From: Bacteroidia bacterium
GTDB lineage: Bacteria; Bacteroidota; Bacteroidia; J057; JANWXU01
NCBI GenBank assembly: GCA_025057395.1
Contig: JANWXU010000002.1
Location: 23,743-87,742, forward strand
DNA: 64,000 nt
Direction: 5' to 3'
Below, in pieces: positions 55,444 to 64,000 of this stretch. The position numbers were made by a program, and so were the translations under genes. The notes beneath the pieces are model-generated. The model was given only the letters and a program-made list of their open reading frames with translations. It made no database searches and was not told the DNA's origin. Position 1 is the stretch's first letter. Every line of letters starts with the position of its first letter.

Positions 55444-55506
55444 ATTCTTTTGAATGTAAAGATAATACAAATATGGTTTTTGAGCAAATTCTGTTGAATT
55501 AATTTT

Positions 55507-57342
55507 TTATTCTACAGTTACAGACTTAGCTAGATTTCGGGGTTGGTCTACATTACAGCCGCGCAATACAGCAATGTAGTAGGCTAGTAACTGTAAAGGA
55601 ATAACAGCTAGAATAGGAGTGAGTATATCTTCAGTAAGTGGAATTTCTAAAATGTGGTCTGCTAAATTTCGAATTTTTGAGTCTCCGTTGCTTACTACAG
55701 CAATCACTTTTCCTTTGCGTGCTTTTACCTCCTGTATATTGCTAATGATTTTTTCGTAAGATTTATCCCTAGTGGCAATTACTACTACAGGCATATTTTC
55801 ATCAATAAGAGCAATGGGGCCATGTTTCATTTCAGCGGCAGGATATCCTTCTGCATGAATGTAGGAAATTTCTTTAAGCTTAAGCGCACCCTCTAAAGCA
55901 ACAGGAAAATTATAGCCCCTTCCAAGATATAAAAAGTTGGTTGCATTTTTATACAATTCTGCTAGTTCTTGAGTATTTGAGTTGGTTTGTTGTAGGGTTT
56001 GCTCCACTAATTCAGGAAGCCTAATTAAAGACTGAATGTGGGCCTTTATTTTTTCGCAGGGCAGGGTATTTCTTTTTTCTGCTAATAATAAAGCTATAAG
56101 CACCAGAGCGGTTACTTGAGAAGTAAAAGCCTTAGTAGAAGCTACGCCAATTTCTGGTCCGGCATGGGTATAAACGCCTGCATTAGTTAGTCTTGGTAAG
56201 CTGGAGCCTACTACATTGCAAATTCCTAGTACTAGTAGGTTAGATTGTCTTGCTAGTTGTACAGCAGCCAAGGTATCTGCAGTTTCGCCACTTTGGCTAA
56301 TAGCTAGAATTACATCGTCTTCAAAAAGAACAGGATTTCGATATCGAAATTCAGAAGCGTATTCCACTTCCACTGGTAATCTTGCTAATTCTTCAATAAG
56401 ATATTCTCCTACCAACCCAGCGTGCCAACTTGTACCGCAACCTAAAATGATAATTCTTCTAGCTTGCGTAATTCTTTCTAAAACATCAGTTAATCCTCCT
56501 AGTTTAATATAACCCTCCTGGGCATTAATTCTGCCCCGCATAGTATCTTGAATTGATTTGGGTTGCTCAAATATTTCTTTGAGCATGAAATGTTCGTACC
56601 CCCCTTTTTCTATGGCATCTAGCTCTAAACTAAGCTGCTGGATAAAAGGTATTTGAATGGCGTTTTTACTTGTTTTTATGCTTAATTCATTTGGTTGAAT
56701 AATAGCAATATCCTCATCATTTAAATAGACAACGTTGCGAGTATGTTCAATAATAGGCATAACATCAGAGGCTATGAAATACTCACCCTCTCCTATTCCA
56801 ATTACCAAGGGGCTGGATCGCCTAGCCGCAATGATTTGTTGAGGGTATTCTTTGGTTAAAAGAAGTATTCCTAACGTACCTTGTGCTTTCATCATAGCAA
56901 GTCGTACAGCCTCTTCAGGGCTTAGGCTTCCTACTTGATAAATTTCTTCTATTAAATTAACAAGGACTTCAGTATCAGTATCACTTTGAAAAGTGTAGCC
57001 CCTAGTAAATAGTCTTTTTTTAAGTTCTGCATAATTTTCGATAATTCCGTTGTGGATAATAGCGAAAAGTCCTGCGTTGCTCAAATGAGGATGAGCATTT
57101 TGATCGTTAGGAGGGCCGTGGGTAGCCCAGCGTGTATGCCCAATTCCAATAGTAGCGGATCCTGGACGTTGTATAGATTCTTCTAGGTCTCGAACATTTC
57201 CCTTCTTTTTATAAATTTCAAAATTTCCGTTTAAAAGGGCTATGCCTGCAGAGTCATACCCTCGGTATTCAAGTCGCTTTAAGCCATTGATTAAAATAGG
57301 ATAGGCTTCTCGATAGCCCACATATCCAACAATGCCACACAT
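55507..57342 (-). CDS. glmS: Glutamine-fructose-6-phosphate aminotransferase (isomerizing)
   Basis: MCGIVGYVGYREAYPILINGLKRLEYRGYDSAGIA, two SIS domains, C-terminal DQPRNLAKSVTVE. Confidence 0.98.
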   Translation of the reverse strand: MCGIVGYVGYREAYPILINGLKRLEYRGYDSAGIALLNGNFEIYKKKGNVRDLEESIQRPGSATIGIGHTRWATHGPPNDQNAHPHLSNAGLFAIIHNGIIENYAELKKRLFTRGYTFQSDTDTEVLVNLIEEIYQVGSLSPEEAVRLAMMKAQGTLGILLLTKEYPQQIIAARRSSPLVIGIGEGEYFIASDVMPIIEHTRNVVYLNDEDIAIIQPNELSIKTSKNAIQIPFIQQLSLELDAIEKGGYEHFMLKEIFEQPKSIQDTMRGRINAQEGYIKLGGLTDVLERITQARRIIILGCGTSWHAGLVGEYLIEELARLPVEVEYASEFRYRNPVLFEDDVILAISQSGETADTLAAVQLARQSNLLVLGICNVVGSSLPRLTNAGVYTHAGPEIGVASTKAFTSQVTALVLIALLLAEKRNTLPCEKIKAHIQSLIRLPELVEQTLQQTNSNTQELAELYKNATNFLYLGRGYNFPVALEGALKLKEISYIHAEGYPAAEMKHGPIALIDENMPVVVIATRDKSYEKIISNIQEVKARKGKVIAVVSNGDSKIRNLADHILEIPLTEDILTPILAVIPLQLLAYYIAVLRGCNVDQPRNLAKSVTVE

Positions 57343-57447
57343 CTTATTTTAGTAATAGTAGTTATGTAAAGAGATACCTAAAACTGCAAAAAAGACCGCA
57401 AAAAATGTACCGTAGTTATAAAGGTAGTGGTTATCGTAAAGGAGGAG

Positions 57448-58584
57448 CTATTTTAGGATAGTATTTAATTTTAGGCTCAGGGTATAAAAAAGCATGTAGG
57501 CATTGGCATTTCGACTCAGGTAATATAAATGTTGTTCCAGGGTTGTAAACATTTTATTTATTTTTTCAAGGTTTAAAAATTTCGAGAAGTTTTCAAAAAA
57601 TTTTTTTTCTTCTTGAGATAAGTATAAAAAAGAGCTTGGAGAGCTATTATCAGAAAGAATTGAAAAAGTAAAGGCTTCACGGAGTTTTTGAATAGAAAAT
57701 TGTAAAAAAAGTTTTTGATTTTCTTTGCTTTCGCTAGACATCTTTTTTGCCCAATTATCTATTTCTACTAAAAGTCCTTTGTAACATATTCGCATCCAGT
57801 CCATAAAGATAGGAGAAAATGGTTGGGTAGTAACTTCCTGAATTTCTATTGCCGTACTTAAACTTCCTTGTGCTAATGCAGCAATTTCGGCAGCTTTAGC
57901 AGGCGTAATCTCATGATTTTGAGCTAGATAATTTATAATTTCTTGAGTATAAAGGCCGGGAACATAAATTTTTTGGCAACGGGAAAGAATTGTGGGTAGC
58001 AGGAGGGTAGTATCTTCAGCGGTTAGGAAAATAAAAGTTTGGGGAGGGGGCTCCTCTAAAAATTTTAGAAAAGAATTAGCAGCTTCATTAGTAATTTTTT
58101 CTATGTGCCAAATAATAATAACTTTCGCATGGCTTTCAAAAGGCTTAAGGGCTGCTTTTTTCTGTAAATGCCTGATATCATTGATAGTTATAAAAAGCTG
58201 TTTATTTTCCTGACTTAGAGTAGATAACCACTGTTGGATAGAAAGGTAGGGATTCTTTTTAAAGAAAGTACGAAAATTTTCTATAAAATCATCACTTGTT
58301 AAGTTTTCATTTGAGCCATGTTTTTTGGGGAAAATAGGCAAGACGAAATGGGTATCAGGGTGCAAAAGTTTCTCTTGCTTTATACAGGCTCTGCACTTTC
58401 CACATGCATCTTCTTCATTTCTATTTTCACAGTGAATGTATTGCGCTGCTGCAATAGCTAGGGGAAGCTTTCCTACACCACTTTTACCGTAAAGTAGAGT
58501 TGCATGAGCTAGGCGGCTGGTAAGGATATTTTTCCGCAAAATTTCTTTTACTTTTTCTTGCCCAGCAACGGTAGAAAAATTCAT
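57448..58584 (-). CDS. holB: DNA polymerase III delta-prime subunit
   Basis: HATLLYGKSGVGKLPLAIAAAQYIHCE, Zn motif CGKCRACIKQEKLLHPD, EAANSFLKFLEEPPPQTFIFLTAEDTTLLLPTILSRCQ. Confidence 0.93.
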   Translation of the reverse strand: MNFSTVAGQEKVKEILRKNILTSRLAHATLLYGKSGVGKLPLAIAAAQYIHCENRNEEDACGKCRACIKQEKLLHPDTHFVLPIFPKKHGSNENLTSDDFIENFRTFFKKNPYLSIQQWLSTLSQENKQLFITINDIRHLQKKAALKPFESHAKVIIIWHIEKITNEAANSFLKFLEEPPPQTFIFLTAEDTTLLLPTILSRCQKIYVPGLYTQEIINYLAQNHEITPAKAAEIAALAQGSLSTAIEIQEVTTQPFSPIFMDWMRICYKGLLVEIDNWAKKMSSESKENQKLFLQFSIQKLREAFTFSILSDNSSPSSFLYLSQEEKKFFENFSKFLNLEKINKMFTTLEQHLYYLSRNANAYMLFYTLSLKLNTILK

Positions 58585-58620
58585 TAAACAAAAATATCAG
58601 GGCAGCAATATTTTTTTCAG

Positions 58621-58705
58621 TACCTGGGGCGGGACTCGAACCCGCATGAGCTTTGGGCTCACTGGTTTTTGAGACCAGCGCGTCTACCTGTTCCGCCACC
58701 CAGGC
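58621..58705 (-). tRNA. tRNA-Leu (anticodon CAA)
   Basis: GCCTGGGTGGCGGAACAGGTAGACGCGCTGGTCTCAAAAACCAGTGAGCCCAAAGCTCATGCGGGTTCGAGTCCCGCCCCAGGTA; class II with long variable arm, loop CTCAAAA. Confidence 0.95.
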
Positions 58706-58737
58706 TTTGTTTACAACTCAACCAGAATTCTAATGGA

Positions 58738-59277
58738 TTACAAATTTAGCAGATTTTCTTTAGTGCGCAAAATATATTTAAGTTCTAGGTAAGGTAATAG
58801 TACTTTTTTTAATTCTTGCTTTTTTAATGAATTTTCTTCTATGGAATCAAAGTTAAGTAAAATTTTCTGGATTAGTTCTTCTCTTTCTTGCTCTAGCCTT
58901 TTAAGTTTTTCTTTTAGAAAAGATAGTTCGTCAGAAGTGGCTGTTTCGAGTGCTTCATTAAGCTCTATCATTTCCATTAGGAAGGTGGGAGAAAGTTGTA
59001 CCTCAGTTTGATTTTGAAGGGCTGAATCCAAAAAACCGAAGTATTGCAAGAGATATTCTAACCGCAAGCGCTCAGAGCTTAGAGTTTTGAATGCAAGGTT
59101 TAGTTGTGCTGCCTCTGCTAGTTTTTGCTCCTGCTCTTGCGGTGAACTCTGGGTAAAAAAATCTGGGTGTAAAGTTTTTGAAAGCTCAAAATATTTATTT
59201 CTCAATTCTTGTGTATCTATAAAGTAGCGTAGCGGAAGCCCAAAGATTTGAAAAAAATTTGTATTTGAATGTTGCAT
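58738..59277 (-). CDS. hscB: Fe-S cluster assembly co-chaperone HscB (J-domain)
   Basis: FFQIFGLPLRYFIDTQELRNKYFELSKTLHPDFF...LNLAFKTLSSERLRLEYLL. Confidence 0.9.
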   Translation of the reverse strand: MQHSNTNFFQIFGLPLRYFIDTQELRNKYFELSKTLHPDFFTQSSPQEQEQKLAEAAQLNLAFKTLSSERLRLEYLLQYFGFLDSALQNQTEVQLSPTFLMEMIELNEALETATSDELSFLKEKLKRLEQEREELIQKILLNFDSIEENSLKKQELKKVLLPYLELKYILRTKENLLNL

Positions 59278-59299
59278 GCTTATAACTTTCAGTTAATTA

Positions 59300-60148
59300 T
59301 TAATTAATTGTAATGAAGCTTAAGTCTAGACTCTTAAAAGAATGCGTTAACATTCCTAAAGATATGAAATCTACGCCAGTTTCTGCATATTCCTTGGCGT
59401 TATGAAGGTTGATGTTGCCAGAAGCTTCGGTAGAAATTTTTTTATCAATAAGAGTCACTGCTTGCTTTACTAAATTAGGGGGCATGTTGTCTAATAAAAT
59501 GCGAGTTACTGGTTGGCTAAATTCTAAAATTTGCTCCACCTCTTTTAAATTTCTTGCTTCTACAATGACAGGCAAACGGAGTTGTTTTTTCTCTAAAAAG
59601 TTGTAAGTAATTTGCAGAGCTCTAGGAATTCCTCCTGCGGCGTCAATATGGTTATCTTTAAGCATAATAGCATCATAAAGGCCCATTCGATGATTAGTTC
59701 CGCCTCCAATTCGAACTGCCCATTTTTCGATGAAGCGATTTAGGGGGGTGGTTTTACGAGTATCAAGCAAACGGCAAGGCGTATGAGCAATAGTTTGAGC
59801 AATAGTATGGGTAAGGGTAGCAATACCCGACATTCGTTGCATAATGTTTAATATTACCCTTTCTGTAGAAAGCAACACTAAGGTAGAACCCGTGGCTTCA
59901 AATATTCTATCTCCTTTTTCTACCCGTTCTCCATCTTTTTTTAAGCATTTGAGCAATACAGAGGTGTATAATCGAGTATACAGAAATTTTGCTACCTCTA
60001 CTCCCGCAATAATTCCGCTCTCTTTTGCAATGCAGGCAACCGAAGTTTGAGCGTAAGCAGGAAAAATTGCTAGGCTTGTATAGTCTCCTGTCCCAATATC
60101 TTCCTCAAGCGCTTGTCTTAAGTAGTTTTCTAAAATAGCTTCTTCCAT
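59300..60148 (-). CDS. nadC: Nicotinate-nucleotide pyrophosphorylase (carboxylating)
   Basis: EEDIGTGDYTSLAIFP, ILNIMQRMSGIATLT, LLDTRKTTPLNRFIEKWAVRIGGGTNHRMGLYDAIMLKDNHI. Confidence 0.97.
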   Translation of the reverse strand: MEEAILENYLRQALEEDIGTGDYTSLAIFPAYAQTSVACIAKESGIIAGVEVAKFLYTRLYTSVLLKCLKKDGERVEKGDRIFEATGSTLVLLSTERVILNIMQRMSGIATLTHTIAQTIAHTPCRLLDTRKTTPLNRFIEKWAVRIGGGTNHRMGLYDAIMLKDNHIDAAGGIPRALQITYNFLEKKQLRLPVIVEARNLKEVEQILEFSQPVTRILLDNMPPNLVKQAVTLIDKKISTEASGNINLHNAKEYAETGVDFISLGMLTHSFKSLDLSFITIN

Positions 60149-60162
60149 ACTTATTAGTAAAT

Positions 60163-60192
60163 AAAAAACGGCTCCACCGCAGTGGAACCGTC
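60163..60192 (-). terminator. Terminator between DUF4783 gene and nadC
   Basis: On - strand ACGGTTCCAC-TGCG-GTGGAGCCGT followed by TTTTTT; 10-bp stem with one wobble. Confidence 0.8.
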
Positions 60193-60212
60193 ATATACAC
60201 ACAACAAAAAAA

Positions 60213-60617
60213 CTATTTATCTTGCTCAAATCTAAGTTGTTCGATTACAAATGTATTTCCTACTTTTTTGATAAATATATTAGTGTCAAATTTTCCGCGC
60301 GAGCTGTAGTATTCACCAATAGCGTACAGGGTTGTTCCAGTGCTGCCCTTATGCCGTATTGCAAAACTTCGAACCGGATAGTTCATAAAGAACTCACGCA
60401 CTACATATAATGCTTGTGAGCGCGTATAAGGGGTATCTTTGTTGCCAATGCTTATATCCACCTGCGTATTGAATAAATTGGATAAAGCTTGTGCATCTGC
60501 TTTACTAATAGCTTGTTCAACTGCATGAAAAAAATCATCAGCGGTTGTTTGGGCTTTTACAGTCTGTATTATGGATGAGAACAATAGTCCTATAATAATA
60601 ATGATGTTACGCAACAT
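60213..60617 (-). CDS. DUF4783 family secreted/periplasmic protein
   Basis: Signal peptide then ADDFFHAVEQAISKADAQALSNLFNTQVDISIG...KVGNTFVIEQLRFEQDK. Confidence 0.85.
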   Translation of the reverse strand: MLRNIIIIIGLLFSSIIQTVKAQTTADDFFHAVEQAISKADAQALSNLFNTQVDISIGNKDTPYTRSQALYVVREFFMNYPVRSFAIRHKGSTGTTLYAIGEYYSSRGKFDTNIFIKKVGNTFVIEQLRFEQDK

Positions 60618-60978
60618 AACCCCTTTTGTTTATTCTTAGTAGCAAAAAAAATGCCAATTAGTTTGTTAGAAACCTAAGTAAGTATAGATTTTTTAAGTAG
60701 ATTTTTTAAGCTTAAGTATATTTCCATAAAATTCCTCTAAAATTCTATAATAAAAATAACCTCTAATTCCGAGAATTTAATTAAGATTTCCACCAAGATA
60801 TGTAATTAAGTCATTAAAATGATGAAATCTTCGACTGGAATATTTTTCAACTCAGAGTACGAGCCTTTACTTTTACTATCTTGCTTAAGTTTATTTCTTA
60901 TATTTGTTACTCAATTTGCAATTGTAAGGAGCCAAATTAGTTCTTAAAATATTTTTATATTCCAAATACTTATATCAA

Positions 60979-63900
60979 ATGAAAGTTATTACTTTATTAA
61001 GTATTTTTTTATTGTTTTCGCTATTCAGCGGGGTGAAAGCTTCTTGCCCCATAGCAGCAGATATTACTTCCAGGAATGCTAGCTGTAATGATCTGAATGA
61101 TGGTGCAATTACAGTATCTAATATAAGAGGCGGAGTAGGGCCCTATACCCTGAGGCTTTATGATTTAAGCATAAGCCAAACTATTCCTATTGCAATCGCA
61201 AGAGAAGTTACTAATAGTTATACTTTTGCAAATTTAGAGGGCGGAGAGGCGCCTAATGGTAGAACCTATTACGTAGAGATTATAGACAATACCGGCTGCG
61301 TAGCTCAACGCTCAGCGCTCTTTGAGCAAAAAATAACCAAGCCTTTACAGGTACAGGTGGTTCTTAGCTTATCTCGCTGTGCTTCTTGTTTGCAGCCATT
61401 AACAGTATCTTGTGCAAATGCAAGGGATGGTATCATCACTGTTAGAAATCCTAATACTGGGCCTCTAGGAAATATACCTATGGAATTCACTCTTTTAGAC
61501 CAGAATTTAGCCATTATACAAGTAAAGCGTTTGCCCCAAGACGCTTTGGCACAAGACCCAACGGCCGTGTCTTTTACTGGTTTACAAGGTGAACCTGGTC
61601 CTAGGGGTAAGATTTACTACATTCGCAGTACGTATACTAACCCTACCTCAGGAGTCTTTTGTGATAATTCGAGACTGCGAGCACTTCCGGATGTAAATAT
61701 TATTGAACCTCCTGCAATTAGTTATCAATTTGATCCGGGAGGACCTGTTGCTCCCGTTTCCTGTAATGGAAGGTCAGATGGAATTATCAAAATTATTCCA
61801 ACGGGCGGTACGCCTTTTGCAATAGGTGCTGCACAAGATCCCCTTGAAAGATACAACTACCTGTGGAGCAATGGAGCAATTTATAAACCTTATATCAATA
61901 ACTTAGCTAGCGGTGAATATCATGTAACAGTTATTGATGCACAGGGCTGTAGAGAAAGATTTAACTTTCGAGTACCTGAACCTAAACCTTTGCGTATCCA
62001 ATCTATTCAGGTTCGTAATTTAGCTTGTGAATCGTATAATCCTAATTTGCAAAATGCCCAGGTAATTATAACTGTAAAAGGAGGATTTTTAGGAAATAGA
62101 GCCCAACCTGCTAAAAAAAGAATCGAATTATATCGCAAGGATGGTACAGGAGGGTGGAATCGACTATGGCTTTCTGGCCAGCCAGCTTTTGCTCAATATT
62201 TGATAGATACTACTTTTACTTTTATTTTAGGGGATGAGGGGGGTATCATTAGTTCCGACCAATTAGTACCAGGGGAATATCGTTTTGAAATATATGAAGA
62301 TGAGACTAATGAGGAATATAAAGCTAATTTTCGTGCTGCCTACCCTGGCAATAATCCCGCCCCTGCACCTTGTTTTACTACAGGCTTTTTCACTATTAGT
62401 CGTCCAGCCCCACTATTAATTAAAGCTTTTCCTAAGCACCTTTCTTGTAACATTGATTTGGTAAATAACCTTACTGGTCAACTAGGGCCAGATGGCCTTA
62501 ACGATCCGCAATATTATAATGGTAGAATTGATATTGTTGTAAGCGGCGGAACTCCTTACAATATTGGAGGAGAAAATCGTTATAGTTATAAGTGGTATTA
62601 TAAACCTAGTACCTTATCTCCTGCATGGCAAGAGTTAAGCATCAACTCCTTACCTCTTTCTGAGCCCCAAAATCGTTCAAACTTACGGGCTGGAATCTAC
62701 CGCATCGATGTAACAGATGCAAATGGTTGCTCAAGTAGTATAGAAGTTTCTTTAAATGAGCCGCAACCCTTTACTGTAACTACTCGAGTAGTAAATCCCT
62801 CTTGTGCGAATGCTAATAATGGTGCAATCCATGCTCAAGTAAATGGAGGGAGTGCCCCCTATACTTATGAGTGGTCGCGCGTGGTACTTATCAATCCTCC
62901 TATTACTAATCTGGAAAACGAATTTGTTTTTGATAGCACTCGAAGTAGTATTACAGCTTTACAAGCAAATTTACCAGGAGAAGCATATCGCTTGAAAGTA
63001 ATTGATGCTAATGGATGCCGTATTCAAAAAGATCATATTTTGAGAGAGAATACCCCTATTCGTATTGTAATTGATGCTATAAAACATGTAAAATGTTTTA
63101 ATACTATTAATCCGGAAGAAAGGGGACAAATAAAATTTACAGTGATAGGAGGGGTAGGTAGTCCTTATTATTGCAGACTATCGAATGGAATGGCAACTTC
63201 TACTCCTGAATTTCCTACTCAAAATGAGTTTACATTCCGAAATCTATCAGCTGGTTTATATACTTTAACAGTACAAGATGCCAATGGTTGCATACAAGAT
63301 ATTAATTTTCGAATTCAACAACCTTTGGCATTTAATTTAGATTTGACTGTTCAGAATAAAGCCTGCCGCGGCGGAATAGATAATGGAAGTATTCGAGTAC
63401 GTGCTAATGGTGGTGTGCCGTATAGATCTTTTCCTCCTAACTATGCTCGCTACCTATATAATTGGTATAAAGAAGTAAATAACGTTTTTGTAATACAGCC
63501 TGCTTTTACAGAAATAGATTCAGCTAGTCGTATTAGTAATTTATCGCCTGGGCGCTATCGAGTAGAAATTATTGATTCTGTGGGGTGTATATATAATAGT
63601 GAACCTATTTTGGTAACTGAGCCTAGTGAGTCGCTTAGTATTTCGATAAGGGAGATCCAGCCTATTACTTGCCATCGTGATAGTAATGGTATTATTCAAG
63701 CACTTGCAGTAGGCGGTGTTCCTCCTTATAGTTATTATTGGGTAAGAAGTGATATGCCCCAGGGCTCGGGGTGGCTTTCTACTCGTGAAATAAAGAATCT
63801 ACGTGCAGGCTCGTATACTTTCACGGTAAGAGATGCAAATGGCTGCCATGCTGTAACTACTTATACGCTTTCAGAGCCTGCACCTATTCTTATTCAGAAT

Positions 63901-64000
63901 ATTATAACTACTCCCGCTAGTAATTGCCAGGCTAATGGTACTATTACTTTCAGCGTTTCAGCTCCTGCAACTTTAGGTCCGCTTGTTGCACTTTTATCGC
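60979..64000 (+). CDS. Large secreted SprB-repeat protein, 3' end outside window
   Basis: ATG 60979 with signal peptide MKVITLLSIFLLFSLFSGVKA; spot-checked open in frame to the window end; repeated SprB-like segments (SCNGRSDGIIKIIPTGGTPF...YNYLWSNG...LASGEYHVTVIDAQGC; SCANANNGAIHAQVNGGSAPYTYEW). Absent from the supplied track, probably because no stop lies in the window. Confidence 0.9.
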   Translation, partial: MKVITLLSIFLLFSLFSGVKASCPIAADITSRNASCNDLNDGAITVSNIRGGVGPYTLRLYDLSISQTIPIAIAREVTNSYTFANLEGGEAPNGRTYYVEIIDNTGCVAQRSALFEQKITKPLQVQVVLSLSRCASCLQPLTVSCANARDGIITVRNPNTGPLGNIPMEFTLLDQNLAIIQVKRLPQDALAQDPTAVSFTGLQGEPGPRGKIYYIRSTYTNPTSGVFCDNSRLRALPDVNIIEPPAISYQFDPGGPVAPVSCNGRSDGIIKIIPTGGTPFAIGAAQDPLERYNYLWSNGAIYKPYINNLASGEYHVTVIDAQGCRERFNFRVPEPKPLRIQSIQVRNLACESYNPNLQNAQVIITVKGGFLGNRAQPAKKRIELYRKDGTGGWNRLWLSGQPAFAQYLIDTTFTFILGDEGGIISSDQLVPGEYRFEIYEDETNEEYKANFRAAYPGNNPAPAPCFTTGFFTISRPAPLLIKAFPKHLSCNIDLVNNLTGQLGPDGLNDPQYYNGRIDIVVSGGTPYNIGGENRYSYKWYYKPSTLSPAWQELSINSLPLSEPQNRSNLRAGIYRIDVTDANGCSSSIEVSLNEPQPFTVTTRVVNPSCANANNGAIHAQVNGGSAPYTYEWSRVVLINPPITNLENEFVFDSTRSSITALQANLPGEAYRLKVIDANGCRIQKDHILRENTPIRIVIDAIKHVKCFNTINPEERGQIKFTVIGGVGSPYYCRLSNGMATSTPEFPTQNEFTFRNLSAGLYTLTVQDANGCIQDINFRIQQPLAFNLDLTVQNKACRGGIDNGSIRVRANGGVPYRSFPPNYARYLYNWYKEVNNVFVIQPAFTEIDSASRISNLSPGRYRVEIIDSVGCIYNSEPILVTEPSESLSISIREIQPITCHRDSNGIIQALAVGGVPPYSYYWVRSDMPQGSGWLSTREIKNLRAGSYTFTVRDANGCHAVTTYTLSEPAPILIQNIITTPASNCQANGTITFSVSAPATLGPLVALLS

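Noticed and set aside
58484-58699. 71-aa - strand ORF (MAEQVDALVSKTSEPKAHAGSSPAPGTE...)
   Set aside because: It is a read-through of the tRNA-Leu gene into the holB start; this peptide is a familiar artefact of translating tRNA-Leu.
61305-61514. 69-aa - strand ORF
   Set aside because: Lies antisense inside the SprB-type gene that starts at 60979.

Overview
AT-rich Bacteroidota-type DNA (inferred from type IX secretion C-terminal signals, DUF3098/DUF4783 and SiaB/SiaC families). The accessory part (about 1-52 kb) is dominated by three enormous T9SS-sorted mosaic proteins built from tandem Ig-like modules: P1 (4-9828, + strand, 5' truncated by the window), P2 (about 14.66-31.97 kb, + strand, subtilisin-headed, about 5.77 kaa) and P3 (40.8-51.8 kb, - strand, trypsin/lysyl-endopeptidase-headed, 3673 aa). 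I count by eye roughly 34, 42 and 23 Ig-like modules respectively. Between them lie a PorE-like TPR/PD40/OmpA protein, an Hpt protein, a 2-Cys peroxiredoxin, a SiaC-SiaB phospho-switch pair divergent from P2, a compact T9SS-sorted subtilisin, mscL, an AddB-like PD-(D/E)XK protein, and an RsmF-like methyltransferase. The 52-60.6 kb part is a housekeeping block on the - strand (ribF, truB, DUF3098, ftsX, tRNA-Arg, glmS, holB-like, tRNA-Leu, hscB, nadC, DUF4783). A fourth large secreted SprB-repeat protein starts at 60979 and runs off the window; it is not in the supplied ORF track. I see no CRISPR, rRNA, transposase or phage genes. The best candidates for follow-up are the protease-headed Ig mega-proteins (gene-specific module endings, two interleaved module classes, a 14-repeat propeller block, poly-G tracts) and their physical link to a SiaB/SiaC switch.
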